A DNA stretch of 64,000 nucleotides from Paramicrobacterium sp051513965. GTDB taxonomy: Bacteria; Actinomycetota; Actinomycetes; Actinomycetales; Microbacteriaceae. Shown here piece after piece: positions 51,871 to 60,928 of the stretch. The first letter of the stretch is position 1. Every line of letters starts with the position of its first letter. The notes beneath the pieces are model-generated. The model saw only the letters and a list, made by a program, of their open reading frames with translations. It searched no databases and was not told where the DNA came from. Both the position numbers and the translations under genes were made by a program. Location of the stretch: contig NZ_CP195847.1 in NCBI RefSeq assembly GCF_051513965.1, positions 1,426,001 through 1,490,000 on the forward strand. Direction: 5' to 3'.

Positions 51871-53076
51871 GTGCCACGGAACAAAGAAGAGACACTCGCC
51901 TGGCTCCGCCGGATCTCCGGTGAACTCGCGACGGTCACGATCAAGCGACTTGAGCAGACCCTTCCTTGGTACGCCGACATGCCCCCAGGGCGTCGCAGCT
52001 CGGTCGGGCTCGTTGCGCAGGCGGGCATCTCCTCGTTCATCTCGTGGTTCGACGACCCCCGCTCGACGCCGTGGATCGCCGCTGACGTGTTCGGGGCCGC
52101 GCCGCGCGAGCTCCTCCGATCGGTCAGCCTCCAGCAGACTCTCCAGCTCATCCGGGTGACTGTCGAGGTCGTTGAGGAGCGCGTCGCTGGACGAGACGAG
52201 CAGCTTCGGGAAGCGATTCTCCTCTATTCGCGTGAGATCGCATTCGCCGCGGCCGACGTATACGCGCGCGCCGCCGAGGCGCGAGGCCTCTGGGATGCTC
52301 GTCTTGAGGCGCTCGTGGTCGATTCGATTCTCACCGGGGAGACCGATGACGAGCTGCCGAGCCGTATCGCCGCTCTCGGCTGGCACGGCCACGGTGAGGT
52401 GTGCGTCCTCGTTGGAACGACGCCCCGACAGCTCGACGTCGACCATCTTCGCCGGGCAGCTCGGCACATGCAGGCTGATGTCCTGATCGGCGTGCAGGGG
52501 AAGCGCCTTGTACTTGTGATCGGTCGTTCGGAGCCGCGGGGAGCTGAGAGAGAAGAGACCGTCGGAACAGCGCCTGCACTGTCATTCCTCGAGATTGCCG
52601 CACAGCTTGAGCCTGGATTCGGAGAGGGGCACCTCGTTCTCGGGCATCCGGTGCCAACGCTCGTCGAGGCATCCCAGAGTGCACGCGCCGCGCTCGCTGG
52701 TTTCGCCGTCGCCCGAGCCTGGCGGCATGCGCCTCGCCCTGTACTTGCTGACGACCTGCTTCCGGAACGAGCTTTGGCTGGCGATCCCCTGGCAAAGCGG
52801 ACGCTCGTCGAACGGATCTACCGTCCCCTGAAAGATCACTCGAGCGAACTCGCGACCACGCTCTGGTGCTATCTCGACAACGGCAGATCTCTGGAGGCGA
52901 CGGCGCGAGAGCTGTTCGTCCACCCCAACACCGTCCGCTATCGGCTGAAGCGCGTTTCGGAAGTCATCGGCTGGGACGCCACCGGGGCGCGCGAAGCGCT
53001 CATACTGCAGTCTGCGCTTATCCTTGGGTCAATTTCCGAACACGAGCCGACTCGCAGGAAAACGACGAAATCGTAA
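51871..53076 (+). CDS. fasR: PucR/CdaR-type regulator of fatty acid synthesis
   Basis: 401 aa. N-terminal sensor/GGDEF-like central region and a C-terminal PucR helix-turn-helix (LDNGRSLEATARELFVHPNTVRYRLKRVSEVIGW, about 345-380). It is immediately upstream of fabD-fabH-acpP-fabF, the position of FasR in Streptomyces coelicolor, where it activates that operon. GTG at 51871 follows GAGGAGA by about 11 bases. A possible -10 (TAGGCT, 51791-51796) would give a leader of about 65 bases. Confidence 0.88.
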   Translation: MPRNKEETLAWLRRISGELATVTIKRLEQTLPWYADMPPGRRSSVGLVAQAGISSFISWFDDPRSTPWIAADVFGAAPRELLRSVSLQQTLQLIRVTVEVVEERVAGRDEQLREAILLYSREIAFAAADVYARAAEARGLWDARLEALVVDSILTGETDDELPSRIAALGWHGHGEVCVLVGTTPRQLDVDHLRRAARHMQADVLIGVQGKRLVLVIGRSEPRGAEREETVGTAPALSFLEIAAQLEPGFGEGHLVLGHPVPTLVEASQSARAALAGFAVARAWRHAPRPVLADDLLPERALAGDPLAKRTLVERIYRPLKDHSSELATTLWCYLDNGRSLEATARELFVHPNTVRYRLKRVSEVIGWDATGAREALILQSALILGSISEHEPTRRKTTKS

Positions 53077-53154
53077 TGATTCACACAAAGCAAGCACGAA
53101 TTCTTAGTTGAGCGTCGACACCCGTCGAGGGACGAGTCGCGGCAGACTAGAACG

Positions 53155-54072
53155 GTGATTGTCATTGTCTGCCCTGGACAGGGCTCTCAGAAACCCGGTT
53201 TCCTCTCCCCTTGGCTCGAGTCGGCCGATGCGCGTGCGAAGCTCGCGGAGCTCTCGGATGCCGCCGGGCTCGATCTGGCGAAGCACGGCACCGAGAGCGA
53301 TGCAGAGACGATCAAAGACACCGCAGTGGCGCAACCCCTGATCGTCGCCGCAGGAGTGCTTGCCCTGGACGCTCTTGAGCAAGCAGAGGTCGTCTCCCGC
53401 TCCGGTGGCATCGCGGGCCACTCGGTTGGTGAGATCACAGCCGCGGCAGGAGCGGGAGTGCTCAGCCATCACGACGCGATGGCTTTCGTGAGCGAGCGCG
53501 CGACCGCGATGGCGGAAGCTGCAGCGGCCGTTCCGACCGGAATGAGCGCAGTTCTGGGCGGAGACCCCCTCGACGTCGTGAGTGCGGCTGAACGCCTCGG
53601 ACTGCAGGCAGCGAATTACAACGGGGGCGGTCAGATCGTCGTCGCCGGCGAGCTCCCGGCACTCGCCCGACTTGCAGACGAGCCTCCCGCGAAGGCGAGA
53701 GTCATGCCACTCAAAGTCGCGGGGGCCTTCCACACCCGCTACATGCGGCCCGCACAGGAATTTCTCGCAGCCCGTGCCGATGCGTTCGAGGCGGCCGATC
53801 CAAAGCTTCGGCTCTGGACGAACAACGACGGCTCGGTCGTTGACAACGGCGAACGCTTCCGCGATCTCCTCGTAGCCCAGGTCGCCTCCCCCGTACGCTG
53901 GGACCTGTGCATGGAAGCATTCGTCGCCGCGGGCGTTACCGGCGTGATCGAGGTTGCTCCAGCAGGAGCGCTCATCGGACTCGCGCGTCGCGGGCTCAAG
54001 GGTGTTCCCACGCTCGCAGTGAACACACCCGATGACATCGAATCCGCCGTTGAGATGATCAACGCAGCCTGA
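53155..54072 (+). CDS. fabD: malonyl-CoA:ACP transacylase
   Basis: 305-aa enzyme loading malonyl groups onto ACP for type II fatty acid synthesis. Motifs: VIVCPGQGSQKPG, the Ser nucleophile in GIAGHSVGEITAA (S90), the Arg-containing VSERATAMAEAA segment, and the catalytic His in VAGAFHTRYM. GTG start with no clear ribosome site; TAGAAC lies just upstream. It is the first gene of the four-gene fab operon, with 13 bases to fabH. Confidence 0.95.
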   Translation: MIVIVCPGQGSQKPGFLSPWLESADARAKLAELSDAAGLDLAKHGTESDAETIKDTAVAQPLIVAAGVLALDALEQAEVVSRSGGIAGHSVGEITAAAGAGVLSHHDAMAFVSERATAMAEAAAAVPTGMSAVLGGDPLDVVSAAERLGLQAANYNGGGQIVVAGELPALARLADEPPAKARVMPLKVAGAFHTRYMRPAQEFLAARADAFEAADPKLRLWTNNDGSVVDNGERFRDLLVAQVASPVRWDLCMEAFVAAGVTGVIEVAPAGALIGLARRGLKGVPTLAVNTPDDIESAVEMINAA

Positions 54073-54085
54073 ACCCGAAGGAATC

Positions 54086-55090
54086 ATGACTACCCCTACT
54101 CTCAACCAGTCTCAGGGTCCCGCCCACGCGCGTTTTCTCGGTTTCGGAGCCTCACGCGGAGATCTTTCCGTGCCGAACGATGACCTCGTCGAGCCGATCA
54201 ACTCCTCCGACGAGTGGATTCAGAAGCGCACGGGAATCGTGTCTCGCACCCGTGCGTCTTCGGGAGTGCTCGCCGTCGATATGGCGACGCAGGCAGCCCT
54301 CGAGGCGATCTCCGCGTCAGGCGTCGACCCGGCCGCGATCGATCTCGTGATCATTGCGACGATCAGCAATGTTCAGCAGTCACCGTCGATGGCCGCGGTA
54401 GTCGCTGACCGCGTCGGCGCCAACCCGGCAGCCGCGTACGACATCAATGCGGCATGCGCAGGCTACACCTACGCGGTCGCGCAGGCTGACGCGCTCATCC
54501 GCTCGGGAACATCGACGTATGCTCTCGTCATCGGGGCGGAGAAGCTGTCTGATGTCGTGGATCCGACGGATCGTTCGATCTCATTCCTGCTCGGCGACGG
54601 CGCCGGTGCGGCTGTCCTCGGTCCGAGCGAGATTCCCGCGATCTCCCCGACCGTGTGGGGTTCAGACGGTTCGAAGGCAGGCGCCGTCGGGATGAATCAC
54701 ACGCTCATCGAGTATCGGGACGGTGTCGGTGAATGGCCGACTCTCCGACAGGAAGGCCAGACCGTCTTCCGCTGGGCGGTGTGGGAGATGGCCAAAGTTG
54801 CGCGCAAGGCGATCGACGAAGCGGGGATCTCCCCCGCCGATCTCGCAGCATTCATCCCACACCAGGCGAACATGCGCATCATCGATGAGTTTGCGAAGCA
54901 GCTGGGCCTCCCGGACACGGTCGTCATCGCCCGTGACATTGAATCCACCGGCAACACTTCCGCCGCTTCCATCCCCTTGGCCACGCACCGCCTCCTTCAG
55001 GGGCATCCCGAGCTCTCAGGTGGCCTCGCGCTTCAGATCGGGTTCGGAGCAGGCCTCGTCTTCGGCGCCCAGATCATTGTTCTGCCCTAG
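54086..55090 (+). CDS. fabH: 3-oxoacyl-ACP synthase III
   Basis: 334-aa initiating condensing enzyme joining an acyl-CoA primer to malonyl-ACP. The Cys-His-Asn triad is visible: NAACAGYTYA (C124), FIPHQANMRI (His) and STGNTSAAS (Asn). In actinobacteria the primer is often branched, giving iso and anteiso fatty acids; the primer preference cannot be read from sequence. GAAGGA precedes the ATG. Next in the operon is acpP after 72 bases. Confidence 0.95.
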   Translation: MTTPTLNQSQGPAHARFLGFGASRGDLSVPNDDLVEPINSSDEWIQKRTGIVSRTRASSGVLAVDMATQAALEAISASGVDPAAIDLVIIATISNVQQSPSMAAVVADRVGANPAAAYDINAACAGYTYAVAQADALIRSGTSTYALVIGAEKLSDVVDPTDRSISFLLGDGAGAAVLGPSEIPAISPTVWGSDGSKAGAVGMNHTLIEYRDGVGEWPTLRQEGQTVFRWAVWEMAKVARKAIDEAGISPADLAAFIPHQANMRIIDEFAKQLGLPDTVVIARDIESTGNTSAASIPLATHRLLQGHPELSGGLALQIGFGAGLVFGAQIIVLP

Positions 55091-55162
55091 TGGCGTTCTC
55101 GATCAGCGCGCTCGATCACCTCTAGACTGTTCATCGGTCAATCGACACTCAAGGAGAAACAC

Positions 55163-55411
55163 ATGGCACTGTCCAACGAAGAGGTCCTCGCTGGCCTCGC
55201 CGAGCTCGTCAACGATGAGACCGGTATCGCAGCTGACACAGTCGAGCTCGACAAGTCGTTCACGGACGACCTCGACATCGACTCGATCTCGATGATGACC
55301 ATCGTCGTGAACGCTGAGGAGAAGTTCGACGTCAAGATCCCGGACGAAGAGGTCAAGAACCTGAAGACCGTCCGCGACGCCGTCGACTACATCGTCAAGG
55401 CCCAGGCCTAA
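55163..55411 (+). CDS. acpP: acyl carrier protein
   Basis: 82-aa acidic ACP. The 4'-phosphopantetheine Ser is in DDLDIDSISMMTIV (S41); DSIS replaces the more common DSL[DE] of proteobacteria, as is usual in actinobacteria. AAGGAGAAAC is a strong ribosome site, fitting the high ACP demand. A GC-rich hairpin separates it from fabF. Confidence 0.95.
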   Translation: MALSNEEVLAGLAELVNDETGIAADTVELDKSFTDDLDIDSISMMTIVVNAEEKFDVKIPDEEVKNLKTVRDAVDYIVKAQA

Positions 55412-55422
55412 CTCGCTTGCTT

Positions 55423-55457
55423 CTCGCGCGGGCCGCTTATGCGCGCGCCCGCGCGAG
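55423..55457 (+). repeat. hairpin between acpP and fabF
   Basis: Perfect 10-bp stem CTCGCGCGGG/CCCGCGCGAG (55423-55432 / 55448-55457) with a 15-base loop and no U run. It could stabilise the acpP end of the mRNA or partly attenuate fabF. Confidence 0.6.
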
Positions 55458-55499
55458 GGCCGAGCACCACTTCGATAGACCCCTGAGAGAGTCGAATTA

Positions 55500-56735
55500 A
55501 TGACCAAGAAGATCGTTGTCACCGGCATCGGCGCCACCTCCCCGCTGGGCGGGACCGCACGCGAGAGTTGGGACGCTCTGCTGGCCAAGGAATCCGGCGC
55601 CCGCTCCCTCACCCATGATTGGATCGAGGAATACTCGATTCCTGTCACCTTCGCCGCTGAGGCGAAGGTGCGCCCGCATGAGGTGCTTGAGCGGCCGGTC
55701 GCGAAGAGGCTCGACCCCTCGAGCCAGTTTGCTTTGATCTCGGCCAAAGAGGCATGGGCAGATGCGGGAGAACCCGACGTCGAACCTGAGCGGCTGGGCG
55801 TCGACTTCGCCACGGGAATTGGCGGCGTATGGACGCTCCTCGATGCCTGGGATACTCTGCGCGACCGAGGTCCTCGACGCGTGCTGCCGATGACTGTCCC
55901 GATGCTGATGCCTAACGCAGCGTCTGCAGCCGTCTCCATGCATTTCGGCGCGCGCGCCTATGCGCGCACTGTGGCATCCGCTTGCGCCTCAAGCACTGAG
56001 TCGATCGCCAACGCATATGAGCACCTGCAGCTCGGGCTCGCAGACGTCGTCATCGCTGGTGGTACTGAATCGGCGATCCACCCGATCACACTGGCGGCCT
56101 TCTCCTCCATGCAGGCACTGTCCAAGCGGAACGACTCGCCGGAGACCGCTTCCCGTCCGTACAGCGTTGACCGCGATGGCTTCGTGATGGGTGAGGGCGC
56201 AGCCAGCCTCGTCCTGGAGACAGAGGAGCATGCCCTCGCACGTGGCGCCCGCATCTACGCTGAACTTGCCGGGAGCGGGGTGACCGCAGACTCATACCAC
56301 ATCACCGCGAACGACCCTGAGGGGCACGGAGCTCGTCGTGCGGTCGAGCTTGCACTCCATCAGGCAGGCGCCGCCCCCGATGAGGTGACTCACATCAACG
56401 CACACGCGACAAGCACGCCCGTCGGGGATGTCGCAGAGTATGCCGCGCTCCGCGCGGTATTCGGAGAGCGCGTCACTGAGATTCCGGTGTCCGCGACGAA
56501 AGCATCGACAGGGCATCTGCTCGGAGGTACAGGTGCGCTCGAGGCGGTGTTCAGCATCTACGCGATTGCTGAGCGAAAGGCTCCGCCAACGATCAACCTC
56601 ACGACCCAGGACCCAGCGATCCCGCTGTCTGTCTCGCCCGAGTCCGTCGCGCTCGGCGATGGCGCCCAGCTCGCAGTGAGCAACTCGTTCGGGTTCGGCG
56701 GGCATAACGCTGTCGTCGCGTTCCGATCGGCATAA
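55500..56735 (+). CDS. fabF: 3-oxoacyl-ACP synthase II
   Basis: 411-aa elongating condensing enzyme. Catalytic Cys in TVASACASSTES (C162), first His in NAHATSTPVGD, Lys and second His in ATKASTGHLLGGTGALE, and the glycine-rich FGFGGHNA at the end. It completes the fab operon; no FabG, FabA/Z or FabI is nearby. The ATG at 55500 has only a weak GAGAGAG purine run upstream. A terminator follows. Confidence 0.95.
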   Translation: MTKKIVVTGIGATSPLGGTARESWDALLAKESGARSLTHDWIEEYSIPVTFAAEAKVRPHEVLERPVAKRLDPSSQFALISAKEAWADAGEPDVEPERLGVDFATGIGGVWTLLDAWDTLRDRGPRRVLPMTVPMLMPNAASAAVSMHFGARAYARTVASACASSTESIANAYEHLQLGLADVVIAGGTESAIHPITLAAFSSMQALSKRNDSPETASRPYSVDRDGFVMGEGAASLVLETEEHALARGARIYAELAGSGVTADSYHITANDPEGHGARRAVELALHQAGAAPDEVTHINAHATSTPVGDVAEYAALRAVFGERVTEIPVSATKASTGHLLGGTGALEAVFSIYAIAERKAPPTINLTTQDPAIPLSVSPESVALGDGAQLAVSNSFGFGGHNAVVAFRSA

Positions 56736-56745
56736 TCGGCGAAAA

Positions 56746-56784
56746 AACAGCGGGTTCGACATCATAGATGCCGAACCCGCTGTT
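56746..56784. terminator. bidirectional terminator between fabF and DUF3145
   Basis: Perfect 13-bp inverted repeat (56746-56758 / 56772-56784) with a 13-base loop. The A run at its left edge gives a U run for the minus-strand gene, and TTCTT follows on the plus strand. Confidence 0.88.
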
Positions 56785-56799
56785 CTTCAGACGTGTGAA

Positions 56800-57303
56800 T
56801 CAGCCGACCTTGTGGAGCCACACCACGGGTGACTGATCGCTCGCGTAACGGAAGACATCGAGCTCGTCGTCCCACGCCTGGCCGAGCGCAAGCTCCATGA
56901 GGGCGGCAAGATCTGCCCCTGAGGCCGTGGACTCTTCCATCGCCGCCCGAATGCGATCCTCGGGAACCACCACGTTCCCGGCCGCGTCCTGCTGCGCGTA
57001 GAACACGCCCAGATCCGGCGTGTGCATCCATCGGCCGCCGTCGGAACGAGGAGTCGCGTCTTCGGTGACCTCATAGCGGAGATGCTCCCACCCACGGAGC
57101 GCTGAAGCGATCGCGGATCCCATACCCTGCAGACCCTCCCAATAGAACTCCGTCCGGAGGCTGCCCGGAAGCACGGGCTGGTCCGACCATGAGAAATTCA
57201 CGGCACGACCAAGAGCGCGGCCAGCCGCCCATTCGACGTGAGGGCACAGCGCGCGCGGGGAGGAGTGAATGTAAATCACCCCTCGTGCAGCAGGCGTCGT
57301 CAT
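56800..57303 (-). CDS. DUF3145 domain protein
   Basis: 167-aa actinobacterial DUF3145 protein. Conserved blocks are GVIYIHSSPRALCPHVEWA, FYWEGLQGMGSAIASALRGW and the C-terminal ELDVFRYASDQSPVVWLHKVG. No known fold or function; its position next to fabF is conserved in many actinobacteria, so a link to lipid metabolism is inferred from context only. AAGGAGAG precedes the ATG. Confidence 0.87.
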   Translation of the reverse strand: MTTPAARGVIYIHSSPRALCPHVEWAAGRALGRAVNFSWSDQPVLPGSLRTEFYWEGLQGMGSAIASALRGWEHLRYEVTEDATPRSDGGRWMHTPDLGVFYAQQDAAGNVVVPEDRIRAAMEESTASGADLAALMELALGQAWDDELDVFRYASDQSPVVWLHKVG

Positions 57304-57476
57304 GATCTCTCCTTCGTGTTCACCGGTACGTCTTCCCCTACGACCGTCGACACTGGCGAGTACGACACGCTCGATATGAAGTTAGTGGCCCATCGGGCTC
57401 TGCCCATATTATGCCTCACTCCGGGACGGCATGACAATAGTGGGCGGGCCGGGGATCCGCTCTGCGATTAGTGCGC

Positions 57477-57491
57477 CTATACTCGGTATAG
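57477..57491 (+). promoter_or_regulatory. palindromic operator overlapping the padR promoter
   Basis: CTATAC-TCG-GTATAG, a perfect inverted repeat 18 bases before the padR start. The ATAC/GTAT form is typical of PadR sites, and TATACT inside it (57478-57483) is probably the -10, so binding would repress its own gene. Confidence 0.65.
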
Positions 57492-57508
57492 CAAAGAGAG
57501 GAGAGGGA

Positions 57509-58063
57509 GTGACGGTCAAGAACGGACTTCTCACCATCCTTTCCCTCGGCCCTCTCTATGGCCTGCAGCTGCGTGATGAGTTCGTCGCCCGAGCGCCTCA
57601 CCGGGCTCGCATCAACGTGGGCCAGGTGTACGGCACGCTGGAGCGCCTCCGTCGTGACGGGCTGATCATGTCCGCGGGCGAGACTCACGACAACCTGCCG
57701 CTCTACCGGCCGACGTCATTAGGCACCGAAGCCATCGATCGTTGGTCGAGCGAGGCTGAGCATTCGAGTGTCTTCGATTGGAACGACATGCTCGATCAGG
57801 TGCTCATCGTGTCGTCCCTGCCCGGCGCGCCGTGGCGGGTGCTGATCGACAGCTATCTTGAGCGTGCACGTCACGTTCCATCTCTTGAGACCTTGGGAAC
57901 CCCGTCACAGGCGCGTGCCGCGCACGGGGCCCAGACCATGATTGAGGATGCCGCTGAGGCTTGGCTTCTGCGCCTTCGCGACGAGTTCGAAGAGAACGAT
58001 CCCGCTGCTCCCCTTTCGATGCTTCGCCCGCGTCGCGGCCGCCGCCCGTCGCTCGCCGTCTGA
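57509..58063 (+). CDS. PadR family transcriptional regulator
   Basis: 184 aa. N-terminal winged helix (LLTILSLGPLYGLQLRDEF, NVGQVYGTLERLRRDGLI, LYRPTSLGTEAI; about 5-90) and a helical C-terminal dimerisation part. The GTG at 57509 is set by GAGGAGAGGGA; the frame is open further upstream but that would include the operator. The ligand is unknown. The next gene, an acyltransferase, has its own -10 and may not be in the same operon. Confidence 0.9.
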   Translation: MTVKNGLLTILSLGPLYGLQLRDEFVARAPHRARINVGQVYGTLERLRRDGLIMSAGETHDNLPLYRPTSLGTEAIDRWSSEAEHSSVFDWNDMLDQVLIVSSLPGAPWRVLIDSYLERARHVPSLETLGTPSQARAAHGAQTMIEDAAEAWLLRLRDEFEENDPAAPLSMLRPRRGRRPSLAV

Positions 58064-58107
58064 CGAAGTGCAGAGACAGCGTCCAGACATCGCCCAGACG
58101 CCGCTCG

Positions 58108-58113
58108 TAACCT
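58108..58113 (+). promoter_or_regulatory. -10 element, leaderless acyltransferase promoter
   Basis: TAACCT, 7 bases before the GTG at 58121. Confidence 0.45.
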
Positions 58114-58120
58114 GGCGACA

Positions 58121-59242
58121 GTGCAACCGACGAAGAGAATCCGAAGCCTGGACGGTGTGCGCGGGGGTGCGGCTCTCGTTGTGATGGTCTATCACGTTTC
58201 ACTCGTCTACCGTCCGCACCTTTCCGAAAATACATGGGCGTGGTTGACCCAGAGTCCATTGAAGCTGTTGTTCGTCGGCACCGAGGCCGTCATGGTCTTC
58301 TTCGTGCTCTCCGGCCTTGTCGTGGCACTTCCTGCCCTCAAGAGTGCTTTTGAGTGGCGCACCTACTATCCGCAGAGGGTTCTGCGCCTCTATCTTCCTG
58401 TTGCCGCTTCACTCGCGGCCGCCGCGATTCTGATTCTGGTGCTGCCACGCGACCCGTCAGCCGTTCCCGATGGTTCATGGATGCGCGATGCCCAAGCGAC
58501 ACGAGTGACACCCGAGAGCTTTTTCAGCGAGGCATCCCTGCTACGTGTCACCTACGACATCAACAACGTTCTCTGGTCGCTGCGCTGGGAGCTGTTTTTC
58601 TCTCTGCTCCTCCCCCTATTCGTGTTGGTGGCGAAGGCGGCGCGCGCCTGGGCATGGCCTCTCGCGGTCCTCTGCGCGTGCCTCAGCATCGCGGGTAGGA
58701 TGACGAGCATTGACTGGTTAACCTACTTTCCGGTCTTCATGCTCGGCACCATCATCGCGGTGAGATTAGAGGACATCGTGGCTTGGGGACGGCAGCAGAG
58801 GTCCGCTGCAGTCTGGGCGGGAATCTCTGCATCCGCCGCACTGTGCCTTGGCGCAAGCTGGTTTGGCCGACCGCTGTTCCCTTCCGGTTCCGTTGAGAAC
58901 CGAATGCTGTGGGGTCTCGCAGCTGTCGGTGCTGCTCTCGTCATCGTGCTCGCCATTGCCTGGCCGAGACTGCGGGATGCCCTAGAGACCGGCGCGGTAC
59001 AGTGGCTCGGACGAGTGTCGTTCAGTTTGTATCTGGTGCACGCGCCGATCCTGGGGAGCCTCGGTTTCCTGTTCGGAGATACGTACTGGTGGGCCGTCGG
59101 TCCTGTCGGCATTCCGCTCAGCCTCGCTGCGTCTGCGCTGTTCTTCCGCTATGTGGAGGTACCGACGCAGAAGTTCAGCAGGAAGGCAGGACGGAGCATC
59201 GCAGCCGCGGTGGGGGTGCCGGTTGCCCCTCCGTCTCGCTAG
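58121..59242 (+). CDS. acyltransferase 3 family membrane protein
   Basis: 373-aa polytopic membrane protein of the OafA/YrhL acyltransferase 3 family. The family start RSLDGVRGGAALVVMVYHVS contains the conserved Arg and His, and VFFVLSGLVVA and FSLYLVHAPIL are also typical. About ten transmembrane helices. These enzymes acetylate or acylate exported sugars, peptidoglycan or lipids; no SGNH domain is fused. It converges on a glycosyltransferase gene with a 4-base overlap, so a shared envelope polymer is possible but unproven. Confidence 0.88.
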   Translation: MQPTKRIRSLDGVRGGAALVVMVYHVSLVYRPHLSENTWAWLTQSPLKLLFVGTEAVMVFFVLSGLVVALPALKSAFEWRTYYPQRVLRLYLPVAASLAAAAILILVLPRDPSAVPDGSWMRDAQATRVTPESFFSEASLLRVTYDINNVLWSLRWELFFSLLLPLFVLVAKAARAWAWPLAVLCACLSIAGRMTSIDWLTYFPVFMLGTIIAVRLEDIVAWGRQQRSAAVWAGISASAALCLGASWFGRPLFPSGSVENRMLWGLAAVGAALVIVLAIAWPRLRDALETGAVQWLGRVSFSLYLVHAPILGSLGFLFGDTYWWAVGPVGIPLSLAASALFFRYVEVPTQKFSRKAGRSIAAAVGVPVAPPSR

Positions 59243-60780
59243 CCGGCGAGGCCGGTGACTCGCCAGAGTCGTCTCTTCGCACGACCCAGGGCTTTGCGAG
59301 CGCGAAGCGGAGTGGTGAGCTCGCCCTGAGCGCGTATGCGTTTGGCCTCCAGTGCGACTTCCATCGCCCGAGCCCAGCGTCGTGTGACAGCTCTGTCGGA
59401 GTATCTGCGAGTCGTCATGCGCGCACGTCGGCGCATGCGCTCCACGCGAGCATCGTCTGCGTCGGCGAACTGGAGGATTCGGCGTGCGAGGTCGTCGACG
59501 TCCCCGTTCGCCGCCAGGATGCCGTCGCGCCCGTGAGTGATGATGTCCGCCGGACCATAGCGCATGTCGTAGGCAATGGGGATGCATCCTGACGCCATGC
59601 TTTCGACGAGCACGAGCGGGAGCCCCTCAGATGTTGAGGAGAGCAGGCTGAAGTCTGCACGCGCGAACTCTCGCCCGGCATCACGATCGAAGGGATGAAG
59701 CCGAACTGCGTCACCGAGTTGCAGGTCGTGGATGAGTCGCGCGATCTGGTCATGCTCCGGACCTTCGCCGTAGATATCCAGACGGACATCGGCACCGCGA
59801 GCTCTCGCCTGGCCGATTGCCTTGACTGCATGGCCGATCCGCTTGCGCTTGGTGAGAGATGCCAGCATGACCCCCGTCCCACGCACATGCTCTCTCTGCT
59901 CGGGACGAGCGCCGGAGGCTCGGCTGTTCGGAATCACAAACAGACACTGAGGTTGCGCGCCATCCTCCTTGAGATCCGCACTCTGCCTGTCTGTGAGCGT
60001 CACGAGCGCATCATATTCTGATGCGTGTTCAACGCCGTCTCGGCGAGACGCGCTGAGACGGCCCGCTACGCCACCTCGACGATGGGAGCCGTGCAAGACG
60101 TGCATCGTCACAACATTGTCGCGACGGTAGCTGTGGATGAAGCGAGCCGCAGTCTTGGAATCTACGACGATGAAGCTTCTTTTGCCACCCGTGAGACGGT
60201 CCAGCCAATAGCGGTACACAGCCCATAGGCTGGTCCATTCGCGAATGGGAGTTCCGTCGGCGGAGTACGCCACGATCGATCTCTCACCGTCGGACGTCCG
60301 GTCCGTGAGCAGAAGCGTGCCATCTGAGCGAAACCGATCAACCTCTTCAGTGCCATCCCCCACGTCACGCCGCCGCGCGATGACCACACCATCTCGTATC
60401 TCGCACGCATCTCCCTCTTCAGCATCGAGGGGTGCGGGAGGAATGATGCTCTTGGCTTTGGGGCGGACACCGTGCTCACGCATCCAATCCCAGATGTTGA
60501 GCAGTGTCATGGTCTCTGTGAGCTCTCCTGCACCGCGCAGACGCTCCTCGAGCTCCGGATAGTCCGGGCGGTCATCGAGAGTCAGCACAGCCAGTGCGAG
60601 CTCCCCCTCACGGGTGAAGGCCCGGCAGCGCTGAAGCATAGCCTCGGTCATGCCGCCGAATTCATCTGGGATCCCCCACGTCAAGGCGAACTGTCTGCCT
60701 CGCGGAAATCGCACTCTCCCTGTCAACACGATCGGGAGACTACGGCGATTCCCTTTGCGAAAGCTGAACTTCACCCCCAT
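59239..60780 (-). CDS. glycosyltransferase, TagE/TarM-like (GT4)
   Basis: 513 aa. The N-terminal part (LTWGIPDEFGGMTEAMLQRCRAF; AVLTLDDRPDYPELEERL) resembles the beta-sheet domain of poly(glycerol-phosphate) alpha-glucosyltransferases. The C-terminal GT4 catalytic domain shows LDIYGEGPEHDQIARLI, SSTSEGLPLVLVESMASGCIPIAYD with the E-x7-E-type nucleotide-sugar site, and YGPADIITHGRDG. A role in glycosylating a teichoic-acid-like or secondary wall polymer is inferred. The start MGVKFSF at 60780 is tentative; ATG at 60804 is also in frame. Confidence 0.82.
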   Translation of the reverse strand: MGVKFSFRKGNRRSLPIVLTGRVRFPRGRQFALTWGIPDEFGGMTEAMLQRCRAFTREGELALAVLTLDDRPDYPELEERLRGAGELTETMTLLNIWDWMREHGVRPKAKSIIPPAPLDAEEGDACEIRDGVVIARRRDVGDGTEEVDRFRSDGTLLLTDRTSDGERSIVAYSADGTPIREWTSLWAVYRYWLDRLTGGKRSFIVVDSKTAARFIHSYRRDNVVTMHVLHGSHRRGGVAGRLSASRRDGVEHASEYDALVTLTDRQSADLKEDGAQPQCLFVIPNSRASGARPEQREHVRGTGVMLASLTKRKRIGHAVKAIGQARARGADVRLDIYGEGPEHDQIARLIHDLQLGDAVRLHPFDRDAGREFARADFSLLSSTSEGLPLVLVESMASGCIPIAYDMRYGPADIITHGRDGILAANGDVDDLARRILQFADADDARVERMRRRARMTTRRYSDRAVTRRWARAMEVALEAKRIRAQGELTTPLRARKALGRAKRRLWRVTGLAG

Positions 60781-60854
60781 GCGATATCCGCGGACGCAGG
60801 GCATGCGATGTCAGAGAGTGAGCGCGTCCCCCGTCAGAGTTGGGGGACGCGCTG

Positions 60855-60928
60855 TGGGGCGTGCGGGGCTTGAACCCGCGACCGACGGATTATGAGTCCG
60901 TTGCTCTAACCGGCTGAGCTAACGCCCC
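60855..60928 (-). tRNA. tRNA with CAT anticodon (Met elongator or Ile2)
   Basis: 74-nt cloverleaf on the minus strand. Acceptor GGGGCGT/ACGCCCC, D-arm GCTCAGCCGGTTAGAGC, anticodon stem ACGGA/TCCGT around loop CTCATAA, T-arm GCGGGTTCAAGCCCCGC. CAT could be elongator Met or lysidine-modified Ile; not the initiator, since position 1 is paired and the anticodon stem lacks three G-C pairs. CCA is not encoded. Its first 10 bases overlap the end of the upstream GT4 gene. Confidence 0.92.
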
